Assembly: GCF_001613225.1 (NCBI RefSeq)
Contig: NZ_BDBY01000181.1
Location: 1-64,000, forward strand
Direction of reading: 5' to 3'
DNA from: Nocardia pseudovaccinii NBRC 100343
GTDB lineage: Bacteria; Actinomycetota; Actinomycetes; Mycobacteriales; Mycobacteriaceae
DNA: 64,000 bases
Shown in pieces: positions 24,831 to 32,027 of this stretch. The notes under the pieces were generated by a model. It was not told the DNA's origin, did no database searches, and saw nothing but the letters and a program-made list of their open reading frames with translations. The position numbers were made by a program, and so were the translations under genes. Position 1 is the stretch's first letter, and every line of letters starts with the position of its first letter.

Positions 24831-25424
24831 AGCTGCGTTCCTCGCGTGCTGCGCAGGGCCGGACCGCATGCGTCCCTGTTCGGCCAGTTCCGGCAGCGGT
24901 CTCGATGCCCGTCGGTCCGCCACCGACCACGGTGACCGGGCATCGAGGGCATCGAGGGCATCGAGGGCATCGAGGGCATCGAGGGCATCGAGGGCATCGA
25001 GGGCATCGAGGGCATCGAGGGCAATCTTCCAGCCCGGCTCGCACCCCCGCTGCGCGGACTCGAATTCAGCGATGGGGAACGCAAACTCGGCCGCGCCGTG
25101 CACTGACGGTATCGCCGCGGTGCTGCCGACCGCGTAGATGACATGGTCATAGTTCAGCACGCGCCCTGACGCCAGCCGCACCACACGGGCAGCGGTGTCG
25201 ATCCGCGTGGCGCTGTCGACAACCAACCGGATGCCCTCGCCGAGCAGCGTGCCATAGTCGATCGTCGCCTCACCGGTCCCGGCCACGAACTGGTGCAGCC
25301 GCACTCGGTCGACGAACCCCGAGCGTGGATTGACCAGCGTGAGATCGACATCGGTGCGCACCCGCAGATGGTTGGCCGCAAGCGTCCCGGCGTAGCCGCC
25401 GCCGATGACATCGACATCCGTCAT
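24831..25424 (-). pseudogene. Frameshifted NADH-dehydrogenase-like flavoprotein
   Basis: The first part encodes an FAD-binding pyridine-nucleotide-disulfide oxidoreductase: VDVIGGGYAGTLAANHLRVR, NYDHVIYAVGS. After residue 132 comes a run of about nine ALD repeats, and then the second cofactor loop, PVTVVGGGPTGIETA, is only found in the neighbouring frame, while the following ELAEQG is back in the first frame and CGPALRSTRG is in a third. At least two frameshifts and a missing C-terminal half make it non-functional. It converges on the DapB-like gene. Confidence 0.78.
24940..25020. repeat. Nine tandem copies of a 9-bp unit
   Basis: GCATCGAGG is repeated nine times without error (81 bp) and is followed by a partial tenth copy. 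On the minus strand it encodes Ala-Leu-Asp repeats inside the decayed flavoprotein, at the place where normal members have a single short ALD-like helix. The perfection of the copies suggests recent slippage expansion. Confidence 0.93.
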
Positions 25425-25540
25425 CAGAACTTCGAAGGCGAGCTGATGAAACTGAACTCTTGCTCAAAACTGTTGCAGCAGAATCCATTCCGTCTATTTG
25501 GTCGGGCTTGCGCGGATGCGATCCACGACATCTCCATATT

Positions 25541-25599
25541 TCATTGGCGCAACCAATGAAACTAGGTATAGTTGGCATTGCCAATGTTGGCACTACCAA
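25541..25599 (+). promoter_or_regulatory. Promoter with three operator-like repeats
   Basis: A strong promoter is visible: TTGGCG (25544-25549), 17 bases, TATAGT (25567-25572). It is embedded in palindromes: TCATTGG-N5-CCAATGA over the -35 (25541-25559), TTGGCATTGCCAA (25572-25584) and TTGGCACTACCAA (25587-25599) over the expected start of transcription. It drives the SnoaL gene at 25614. A repressor binding here would block the polymerase; none is encoded beside it. Confidence 0.6.
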
Positions 25600-25613
25600 T
25601 AAAAGAGGAAGTC

Positions 25614-26024
25614 ATGCCCACGGATACTCTGATCGCCGACCGCATCGAAATCGCCGACCTGTTCACCCGCTTCGCACGCCTGCTCGACGAGGTGCGGTAC
25701 GAGGATGTCGACACCGTCTTCACCGAGGATGTGGAGGTCCACTCGCCGCGAATCCAAGTCCGCGGCATCGACAAGGTCGCCGACTTCATGCGGCAGTCTC
25801 AGGTCGAGGGCGAACTCACTCAGCACACGACCACTGATCTGCTGGTGAAGGTCGACGGCGACCAGGCGGCGGCCTCGGCGAACTCGCTCGTGTACTACTA
25901 CCGCGACGGCCAACCGCCTCACCAGACCGGCGGCCTGCGACTGGCCGGAACTGCGGTGCGGACGTCGGCAGGCTGGCGACTCCGCGAAGCGCGCATCATG
26001 CTCGCCTGGATGCGCAAGGATTGA
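25614..26024 (+). CDS. SnoaL-like (NTF2-fold) protein
   Basis: A 136-residue cytoplasmic SnoaL-like protein. It begins with the family pattern RIEIADLFTRFARLLDEVRY, continues with VFTEDVEVHSPRIQVRGIDK and TQHTTTDLLVKVDGDQA, and ends GWRLREARIMLAWMRKD. AAAAGAGGAAG precedes the ATG at 25614. It is more distant from the mirror-duplicated SnoaL genes than these are from each other. It has its own well-formed promoter with repressor-type palindromes, so it is probably an inducible single-gene unit or a small operon with the exported GH43-like gene 93 bases downstream. The reaction is unknown. Confidence 0.87.
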   Translation: MPTDTLIADRIEIADLFTRFARLLDEVRYEDVDTVFTEDVEVHSPRIQVRGIDKVADFMRQSQVEGELTQHTTTDLLVKVDGDQAAASANSLVYYYRDGQPPHQTGGLRLAGTAVRTSAGWRLREARIMLAWMRKD

Positions 26025-26117
26025 TCTCGAAAGGCCGGACAGGCCTTGCCTTTAGGCGCGCCGACACGACTCGGCGTGTCGACAAATATTCAGACGACTT
26101 CGCGGCACAATCAGCGC

Positions 26118-27017
26118 ATGCTGCTCAGCCGAAGATCGTTGTTGGCGTTGGCCGCAGCGCTGCCCGCCGCCGGGCACGCGGCGGCGGCGCAGCGACCGCG
26201 TTCGGTGCCGCGGTACACCATGACCGCTTTCACCGATGACAGCGAAACCGATCTGTACGTCTACGAATCCGACGATGCGATCACCTTCCGGCAGCTGTCC
26301 GGGCCCGCCTACCGGCCGCCGACGGGCCTGCTGCGCGATCCCAGCGTGTTTCGCAATAACGATGGCTACTACTACCTCACCTACACCACCGGCTGGGAAG
26401 GGCGAACCATCGGTTTCGCCTACAGCCCGGACCGGCTGAACTGGAGTCACCTCTACGACATCACGGTGCCGCTACCGGGCGTGACATCGACCTGGGCACC
26501 GGAGTGGTTCATCGACACGGACCGAAGCGTCAACGTTATCGTGTCGCTCTCCGACGGCTACCGGTTCACACCGCACCTGATCACCGCCGACTCGAAACTG
26601 CGCTCATGGAGTGTGCCGATACCGATGATCGGGCTGGCCCAGCCCGACAACACCTCCTACGGTTATATCGACACCACCGTGGTCCGCGTCGACCGGCGCT
26701 ACTACGCGTTCACCAAGAACGAATCCACCAAATACATCGAACTCGCCGTCGCCGACCGCCTGCTCGGCCCGTACACCTTTGTGGCGACCGACGATTGGGC
26801 CGGTTGGGGCGCTCCCGTCGAAGGACAGTGCGTCATCGCACTCCCCGACGGTGGCTGGCGCATCTACTTCGACGCCTACACCGACCACCGATACTTCTAC
26901 AGCGACTGCTACGACGACTTCCGAACGTGGACAACACCTCTCGAACTTCCCGAGATATCAGGCACGGTCCGCCATTTCACGGTCTACCCGGAGTTCATCG
27001 AACAGCCCGATAGCTGA
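26118..27017 (+). CDS. Exported GH43-like beta-propeller protein
   Basis: A 299-residue protein with a Tat-like signal (SRRSLLALAAALPAAGHAAA) and a five-bladed propeller resembling glycoside hydrolase family 43. Features are DPSVFRNNDGYYYLTYTTG (start of the aspartate-containing blade typical of the family), STWAPEWFID, YIDTTVVRVDRRYYAFTKN and EGQCVIALPDGGWRIYFDAY with a candidate acid glutamate. The family hydrolyses arabinose- or xylose-containing glycans; mycolic actinobacteria have arabinogalactan in their own wall, so remodelling is as likely as feeding (inference). The ATG at 26118 begins the signal sequence. Confidence 0.82.
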   Translation: MLLSRRSLLALAAALPAAGHAAAAQRPRSVPRYTMTAFTDDSETDLYVYESDDAITFRQLSGPAYRPPTGLLRDPSVFRNNDGYYYLTYTTGWEGRTIGFAYSPDRLNWSHLYDITVPLPGVTSTWAPEWFIDTDRSVNVIVSLSDGYRFTPHLITADSKLRSWSVPIPMIGLAQPDNTSYGYIDTTVVRVDRRYYAFTKNESTKYIELAVADRLLGPYTFVATDDWAGWGAPVEGQCVIALPDGGWRIYFDAYTDHRYFYSDCYDDFRTWTTPLELPEISGTVRHFTVYPEFIEQPDS

Positions 27018-27044
27018 TCTTCACCCAGCGCCGGGAAAGCCGTG

Positions 27045-27839
27045 TCACGCGCGCCCGGTGGCACGGTCGAGCAGATGCGGGTCGTGCGCGTTGACGAGAA
27101 GAAGGTCCGGCTCGGCCGTCGCCCACAACTGAGCCAGCCGTTGGTGATTGGCCCGGACCAGCTTCCAGTCGTGGGCGATGACGCGTTCCATCGCGGTGAT
27201 CGCTTTGGGTGCGGTACCGGTGCCGTCGAGCTGGCCGTGGTGATAGAAGGAATCCCCGGCGTGCACGATCCAACGGTCACCGGCATCGATTGCGACGGCG
27301 GCGTGACCACGGCTGTGGCCGGGCAGATTGATCAGCACGATCCCGGCCGCGATCTCGGTGAGTTCCTCGGCTCCCGGAAACCCGCGCCACGACTCGCCTG
27401 CCGACGGTTCGTGTTCGACGAGCACCGGACGGTGGGCGCGCTGCGCCGCGCGGTAACGCTGCCGTTCGATCAAGGTCCGTGGATGCTGGGCCGCGAATGC
27501 TTCGGCGCTCGTGAGATGCACTCGAGCCCACGGGAAGTCGGCGAGACCGCCGGTGTGGTCGGCGTCGAAGTGGGTGAGCACGATGTGCCGGACATGGGCC
27601 GGGTCGTAGCCGAGCTGCCGCACCTGGTTGATGGCGGCTTCGTTCGGGTCGAAGACCGGCCGGACGTAGCAGCGGGCAGGGCCGAAGCGCTCGCCAGGCG
27701 CCTCGGCATCGCGTAGGCCCAGGCCCGAATCGATCAGGACCAGACCACTATCGGTCTCGACGAGCAGGACGTGGCAGACCAATCCACCGGGTGTGGCGGG
27801 TGGTCGCATCGTGCCGCAGTTGAGGTGGTGGACTTTCAT
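27045..27839 (-). CDS. Metallo-beta-lactamase-fold hydrolase
   Basis: A 264-residue MBL-fold hydrolase. The metal motif reads THFDADHTGG, so the second histidine of the usual HxHxDH is an aspartate; the later ligands are in NLPGHSRGHAAV and AGDSFYHHG. This resembles quorum-lactone or related ester hydrolases. It starts within the stop of the dehydrogenase-VOC fusion (four-base overlap) and is the last gene of the TetR-controlled operon. Hydrolysis of a lactone or ester intermediate is inferred. Confidence 0.9.
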   Translation of the reverse strand: MKVHHLNCGTMRPPATPGGLVCHVLLVETDSGLVLIDSGLGLRDAEAPGERFGPARCYVRPVFDPNEAAINQVRQLGYDPAHVRHIVLTHFDADHTGGLADFPWARVHLTSAEAFAAQHPRTLIERQRYRAAQRAHRPVLVEHEPSAGESWRGFPGAEELTEIAAGIVLINLPGHSRGHAAVAIDAGDRWIVHAGDSFYHHGQLDGTGTAPKAITAMERVIAHDWKLVRANHQRLAQLWATAEPDLLLVNAHDPHLLDRATGRA

Positions 27840-29425
27840 CCGAGTGCCGCTTTCATCTCTTCCATCGCCGCGGGGTCGCCGCTGAGCAGAGCGGGGTCGA
27901 TGACCTGAATCGGGTTGGTGCCGTCCCAGTTCGCCGCGGCGAGCTCGATGAGGTCGAAGACGAACTTCTTGCTGCCACCGAGATCGGAGATCTCGATGAC
28001 GGTGCCGGGGTGATGTTCGGTCTCGAGGTAGGCGAAACGTCCTGTCGGGCCGCCGATCTCGCCTTCCTGGCCGACGGTGAACCCGGCGGCGAGCGCGCGG
28101 TCGTAGAGGTCCTGGTAGTTCTCACTCCAGTAGGCGATGTGCTGCAGGCCTTCGTTGCCCGCGTCGAGGAAGTCCTTGTACATCGACGGTTCGTCGTCGA
28201 CCGGCTGGATGAGCTCGATCTGGATCGTGCCGCTGTTGGCGACTGCGACTTTCATCGCCATGGCCGACGGCCGACCCCGATAGGTGAAATTCCCCGGCTG
28301 GACACCTTCGAGGTAGAACCAGGGGCCGATGCCGCATTCGACGAAGCCCCGCATCGATGCCTCGATGTCACGCACCACATAGCCGAGCTGCCGAATGGTG
28401 CCGAACATGTTCGCCTTCGGCGTGGGTGCGGGTACTGGGCCGGTGTGCGCATCGGCGAAGGACAACACGATCTTGCCGACCGCGGCATTCTCGCAGAGCC
28501 GCTGCGCCGCCTGGTCCGCCTGATCGGGCGAGTAGACACCATCGAGACGTGGCGTGACCTTGCCGTCGGCGACGGCGGGCAGTGCCCGAGGTGTCAGAGC
28601 GGCGACGACGTCGGCCAGCTCGGATCGGGTGCGGATGCTGAAGGTGGTCCCCAGCAGCCGCTGGCGGCGGAAGGCGATGGTGTCGAGATCGAGGCTGGTC
28701 GCGGCACCCGCGAGTCGTCCGATGCTGACGATCGTGCCTCCTACGGCGGTGGCGGCGGGCAGGTCCGCGAACAATTCGCCGCCGACATGATCGAGGGTGA
28801 TGTCGACGCCGTCACCGTTCGTCGCGGCCGAAACCGCGGCGCTCAGGTGCTCGGCGGACGTGTTGACAGTGACGTCGGCGCCTGCCGCGGTGAGCGCGGA
28901 TCTCTTGTCCTCGCTAGTGGTGGTGGCGATGACGGTGCTCGCCCCCAGCGCCTTGGCCAGTTGGATGCCGATCAGACCGATCGCGCTGGTGCCGCTGACG
29001 ATCAGGACGCTCTTGCCTTCGGTGAAGTTGGCTTGGCTGACCAGCGCATCGTGTTCGGTGATCAGCCCGACCGGCAGAGTTGCCGCTTCCTCGAAGCTCA
29101 GCTTCTCCGGGATCGGCACGACCAGTCGCGGATCGCACAGCGCGTGGTCGGCGAAGGCACCGATGGTGATGCCCATGACCCGCGTACCCGCAGGCAAATG
29201 CGGTGCCAGCGGACTGGAGATTTCCACGACTCCGGCGACTTCCATGCCCGCGGTGTACTCACCTGCCTGCTGGGAGTTGGCGGTGTAGGTGCCGTCGAGG
29301 GCGTAGAGGTCGGCGCGGTTGAGACCGGCGGCCATAACTTGGATGCGGATCGCACCGAGCTGACTCGGCGCGTCGATATCGCGGAGTTGCCAGTTCGGGC
29401 CGACGCCGCCGATGAGTGCGCGCAT
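27836..29425 (-). CDS. Fusion: MDR quinone-oxidoreductase + VOC domain
   Basis: A 529-residue two-domain protein. Residues 1 to about 325 form a medium-chain dehydrogenase/quinone oxidoreductase (GLNRADLYALDGTY, ATLPVGLITEHDALV, VSGTSAIGLIGIQLAKALGA for NADPH). From about residue 338 a VOC (glyoxalase-like) domain follows with GTIRQLGYVVRDIEASMRGF, IQIELIQPVDDEPSMYKDF, LQHIAYWSE and PGTVIEISDL. The ATG at 29425 is preferred over one 18 bases earlier because AAGGAATC precedes it. Each domain is normally a separate protein; the fusion implies two consecutive steps on one substrate or a shared complex. It lies in the TetR-controlled operon. Confidence 0.88.
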   Translation of the reverse strand: MRALIGGVGPNWQLRDIDAPSQLGAIRIQVMAAGLNRADLYALDGTYTANSQQAGEYTAGMEVAGVVEISSPLAPHLPAGTRVMGITIGAFADHALCDPRLVVPIPEKLSFEEAATLPVGLITEHDALVSQANFTEGKSVLIVSGTSAIGLIGIQLAKALGASTVIATTTSEDKRSALTAAGADVTVNTSAEHLSAAVSAATNGDGVDITLDHVGGELFADLPAATAVGGTIVSIGRLAGAATSLDLDTIAFRRQRLLGTTFSIRTRSELADVVAALTPRALPAVADGKVTPRLDGVYSPDQADQAAQRLCENAAVGKIVLSFADAHTGPVPAPTPKANMFGTIRQLGYVVRDIEASMRGFVECGIGPWFYLEGVQPGNFTYRGRPSAMAMKVAVANSGTIQIELIQPVDDEPSMYKDFLDAGNEGLQHIAYWSENYQDLYDRALAAGFTVGQEGEIGGPTGRFAYLETEHHPGTVIEISDLGGSKKFVFDLIELAAANWDGTNPIQVIDPALLSGDPAAMEEMKAALG

Positions 29426-29452
29426 GTGCGAGATTCCTTTCATCCGTTCGCA

Positions 29453-30013
29453 TCAAGCCGAGAGGTCGGCTGGTGCGGTGTCGACGAGCAGCCGATTCGG
29501 ATTGCTCGACATGGCGAGCAGTCCGCGCAGTGCGCGCAAGACCAGCGGCCACTTACGTGGGTCGCGCAGGTTCACGCCGCTGATGAGCTGTTTGAGCATC
29601 GACAGCGTGTCGAAGTAGATCCGCTCGATGATCAGGTTCTCGTTGTCGTCGAATACGAAGTACGCCGTCATCCGGGTGCGATGCCGGGAGCCGGTGGGCG
29701 GAATGCCGCCGAGCGACCCCAGATGTGTTCCGAGTAGCCAGAATTCGACAATGACGGCGTCGGCGCTGTGCCGCAGCGCGATGATCTCGTGGTCCTGATC
29801 GGGAAACGCGACCCGGGTGTCGTGGTAGTAGTCGCGGACCTCGGCATCACCGTCATGGACGGTGAGTGTGGGAATGATCTCGTAATGCGGATGCGGGAAC
29901 GTGGCCAGCACGTCGTCCCAGTCCTGGCGCACCTCGTCGTGGAAGTGATCGAGGACGAGTTTCTCGCGGGCGCGCAGCACCTCGACGGGTGGCACGGCAA
30001 AGCGGTCGGTCAT
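29453..30013 (-). CDS. SnoaL/ester-cyclase-like NTF2-fold protein
   Basis: A 186-residue NTF2-fold protein of the SnoaL/ester-cyclase type. It shows VRQDWDDVLATFPHPHYEII, VRDYYHDTRVAFPDQDHEII and TAYFVFDDNENLIIERIYFD, followed by a C-terminal helical extension. It has no signal peptide. It is the second gene of the operon, 16 bases after the large MBL-like gene and 27 before the dehydrogenase-VOC fusion. It is distantly related to the other SnoaL-like proteins in the window and cannot be assigned a reaction. Confidence 0.85.
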   Translation of the reverse strand: MTDRFAVPPVEVLRAREKLVLDHFHDEVRQDWDDVLATFPHPHYEIIPTLTVHDGDAEVRDYYHDTRVAFPDQDHEIIALRHSADAVIVEFWLLGTHLGSLGGIPPTGSRHRTRMTAYFVFDDNENLIIERIYFDTLSMLKQLISGVNLRDPRKWPLVLRALRGLLAMSSNPNRLLVDTAPADLSA

Positions 30014-30029
30014 GAAAACTCCTGCGGGA

Positions 30030-31130
30030 TCAGTGATGTGTGATGCGGCCGTGGGTGAACGTCGGCGCTGTTCCAGGGTTCGTCCATGCGCCGGTCAACT
30101 CACTGGACGGGAAGAACTGGAGGAAACGCGAGTCGGTCCGGCTGCGATCGGCCAGCGTCTTCTCGAACACGACCGAGTTGTATTGATCGGCGGTGGTTTC
30201 GATGGTGTTGGCATTGAGCACGATCTCCTGCCCCCACTCCCCCGCCCAGCGCGCCACTCCGGGCAGCCGCGAGTGCTCCGGCGTGAGGCATTCGGCGGCG
30301 ATGACGTTCTCGCTGCTCACCCAGATGCCGGTCGAGGTATTCAGCACCAGGCTCTGGTTACCGAAGACATGACCCGGCGTCTTCACAACCGCGACACCCG
30401 GGCCGAGAATCACCGAGCCGTCTATGGGCAGGAAAGCATCCGGTGCGACATGGCGGTATGTGTCGGGCTGATACCAGGGCTTTTGCAGCGGGTGCAGGTC
30501 TGCCATCGCGGCCAGTTCGTCCCGCTGCACGATCACCTTGGCGTTGGGGAACATCGGTTTCGGCTGCATGCCGAGGTCGGCCTGATGGACCGTCGTACCG
30601 ATCCAGCGGCGCAGGTCCTGGGTGTGCAGGTGGTCGAACATGAGGTAGTCGACCTCGGCCGGGGCGATGCCGAGCCTCGACAGGTGGTCGGTGACGGTGC
30701 CGTGCTCGATCACCATCCGCCGCGCCACGATGTCCGGGGTGCGGCGGGCGAGCTTGTCGAAATACGGTGTGTAGCGGCCGAGTTCGACGTCACTGGGCTC
30801 GAACAGCAGCACCCGCGGCGTCCCGTCGCTCTCGCGCCAGCGGATCACCAGCATCCGGTTCGTGATGGCGAGGAACGGGGCCAGCGCACGGGATGCGCGG
30901 AACAGGCCGAACCGCGTCGGGTAGGGCAGCGTGACGAGGTCGCACGTCACCACGCTGTCGGGCACACCAGTGCTCGCGAACTCAGCACGGAAGACCTCGG
31001 CCTGATTCCGCGCAGCGGTCAGCCGCGCACCCGGCCCACCGTCGATCTTGGACAGGTCGGCCAGGCACTCGACACGCGAGCCGATACTCGCCAGATCCAG
31101 CGCGTCACCTTGTCGCCATGGCAGTTGCAT
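30030..31130 (-). CDS. Metallo-beta-lactamase-like protein (divergent metal motif)
   Basis: A 366-residue protein with an MBL-like fold. The region corresponding to the metal-binding loop reads YLMFDHLHTQDLRRW, with HLHTQD in place of HxHxDH; later elements are PNAKVIVQRDELAAMADLHP, VVKTPGHVFGNQSLVLNTST and GIWVSSENV. The C-terminus is longer than in typical MBL hydrolases. I chose the ATG at 31130 because GAGG stands about 5 bases before it. It is the first gene of the TetR-controlled operon, directly downstream of the operators. The function is not recognisable beyond a hydrolase-like fold. Confidence 0.82.
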   Translation of the reverse strand: MQLPWRQGDALDLASIGSRVECLADLSKIDGGPGARLTAARNQAEVFRAEFASTGVPDSVVTCDLVTLPYPTRFGLFRASRALAPFLAITNRMLVIRWRESDGTPRVLLFEPSDVELGRYTPYFDKLARRTPDIVARRMVIEHGTVTDHLSRLGIAPAEVDYLMFDHLHTQDLRRWIGTTVHQADLGMQPKPMFPNAKVIVQRDELAAMADLHPLQKPWYQPDTYRHVAPDAFLPIDGSVILGPGVAVVKTPGHVFGNQSLVLNTSTGIWVSSENVIAAECLTPEHSRLPGVARWAGEWGQEIVLNANTIETTADQYNSVVFEKTLADRSRTDSRFLQFFPSSELTGAWTNPGTAPTFTHGRITHH

Positions 31131-31150
31131 ATCCACCTCAAGTCATTAAT

Positions 31151-31194
31151 CCCACGGCGTGGGAATAATTCTCAGATTAAACCCACGGCGTGGA
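31151..31194. promoter_or_regulatory. Two TetR-type operators in a divergent promoter
   Basis: CCCACGGCGTGGG (31151-31163) and CCCACGGCGTGGA (31182-31194) are near-identical 13-bp palindromes, starts 31 bp apart, about 20 bases from the start codon on either side. For the leftward operon a promoter TTGCAT (31203-31198), 18 bases, TAATCT (31179-31174) has the second operator in its spacer. The adjacent TetR protein is the evident ligand, and it should repress both directions. Confidence 0.75.
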
Positions 31195-31213
31195 AATATG
31201 CAAGAGTGGAAGC

Positions 31214-31912
31214 ATGCAGGCCGAGATCGATGCAGCGACGACCCAGCCGCCTCGCCGCGGACGACCACCGAAAGCGCAGGCGCAGCTGTCGCGCGCGGCG
31301 ATACGAGACGCGGCGCTCACGGTGATCGACGCGGAGGGCATCGCCGCGGTGAGCATGCGATCCGTCAGCCGCACGCTCGGCGTGGACGCCAAAAGCCTCT
31401 ATCACCACGTCGACGGCAAAGACGACCTGCTCGACACCGTCGCCGAATACATCCTCGGGCAACTCCGGATGCCCGAGCCGACGGACTCGATCGAAGCCGA
31501 CCTGCGTGCGCTGGCATACGAATTCCGCCGCGTCACCCTCGCGCACCCGGAAGCGGCAACTCTGGTCCTGACGCGTCAGCTCTCGTCATTGGCCGGACTC
31601 GCGCCGATCGAAGCCGCCCTCACGGTGCTCCGCCGAACCGGGCGAACCCCCGAAGAAGCAGTCCACCTACTTCGCACCCTCCTGGCCACCCTGGTCGGAA
31701 CACTGCTGCGCGAAGTCTCCGCCGGACCGACATTCGGCACCAGCGACGCCGACGGAATCGCCGAACGCGAACACGCGCTAGCAGCATCCGGGCTGCCCCA
31801 GGTCACCCTGGCCGCACCCCACTTGGCGCGCTTCGACCGCGATCGCGAGTTCGAATACGCCGTCGATCTCATCGTCCGGGTCATCACTTCGCACCGCGGC
31901 GCCGTCGACTGA
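31214..31912 (+). CDS. TetR-family repressor
   Basis: A 232-residue TetR regulator. The DNA-binding domain (about residues 15-65) reads RRGRPPKAQAQLSRAAIRDA and GIAAVSMRSVSRTLGVDAKS followed by LYHHVDGKDDLLD, with the YHH(V)xxKDDL signature of the classical tetracycline-repressor group (TetR_C). The remaining part is the ligand domain, with EAATLVLTRQLSSLAG near its start. The ATG at 31214 follows GTGGAAGC; a GTG eight codons earlier overlaps the second operator. It is divergent from the MBL-led operon and most likely represses it and itself. Confidence 0.92.
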   Translation: MQAEIDAATTQPPRRGRPPKAQAQLSRAAIRDAALTVIDAEGIAAVSMRSVSRTLGVDAKSLYHHVDGKDDLLDTVAEYILGQLRMPEPTDSIEADLRALAYEFRRVTLAHPEAATLVLTRQLSSLAGLAPIEAALTVLRRTGRTPEEAVHLLRTLLATLVGTLLREVSAGPTFGTSDADGIAEREHALAASGLPQVTLAAPHLARFDRDREFEYAVDLIVRVITSHRGAVD

Positions 31913-32027
31913 CACCGTCGATGTCGACCTTGGAGAACGCCCGCTTACCGCCCGTCCGCAACGGCGCTATCGTTGATGCACAGGTCGGGGTGGATACTCC
32001 GGCTCGGAGGTGCCGGGCGAATATTCG

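Noticed and set aside
24940..25020. Tandem repeats as a possible CRISPR array
   Set aside because: The units are 9 bp and directly adjacent, with no spacers.
28010..29737. A 575-codon plus-strand open frame
   Set aside because: Antisense to the dehydrogenase-VOC fusion; no recognisable motif and no ribosome-binding site.
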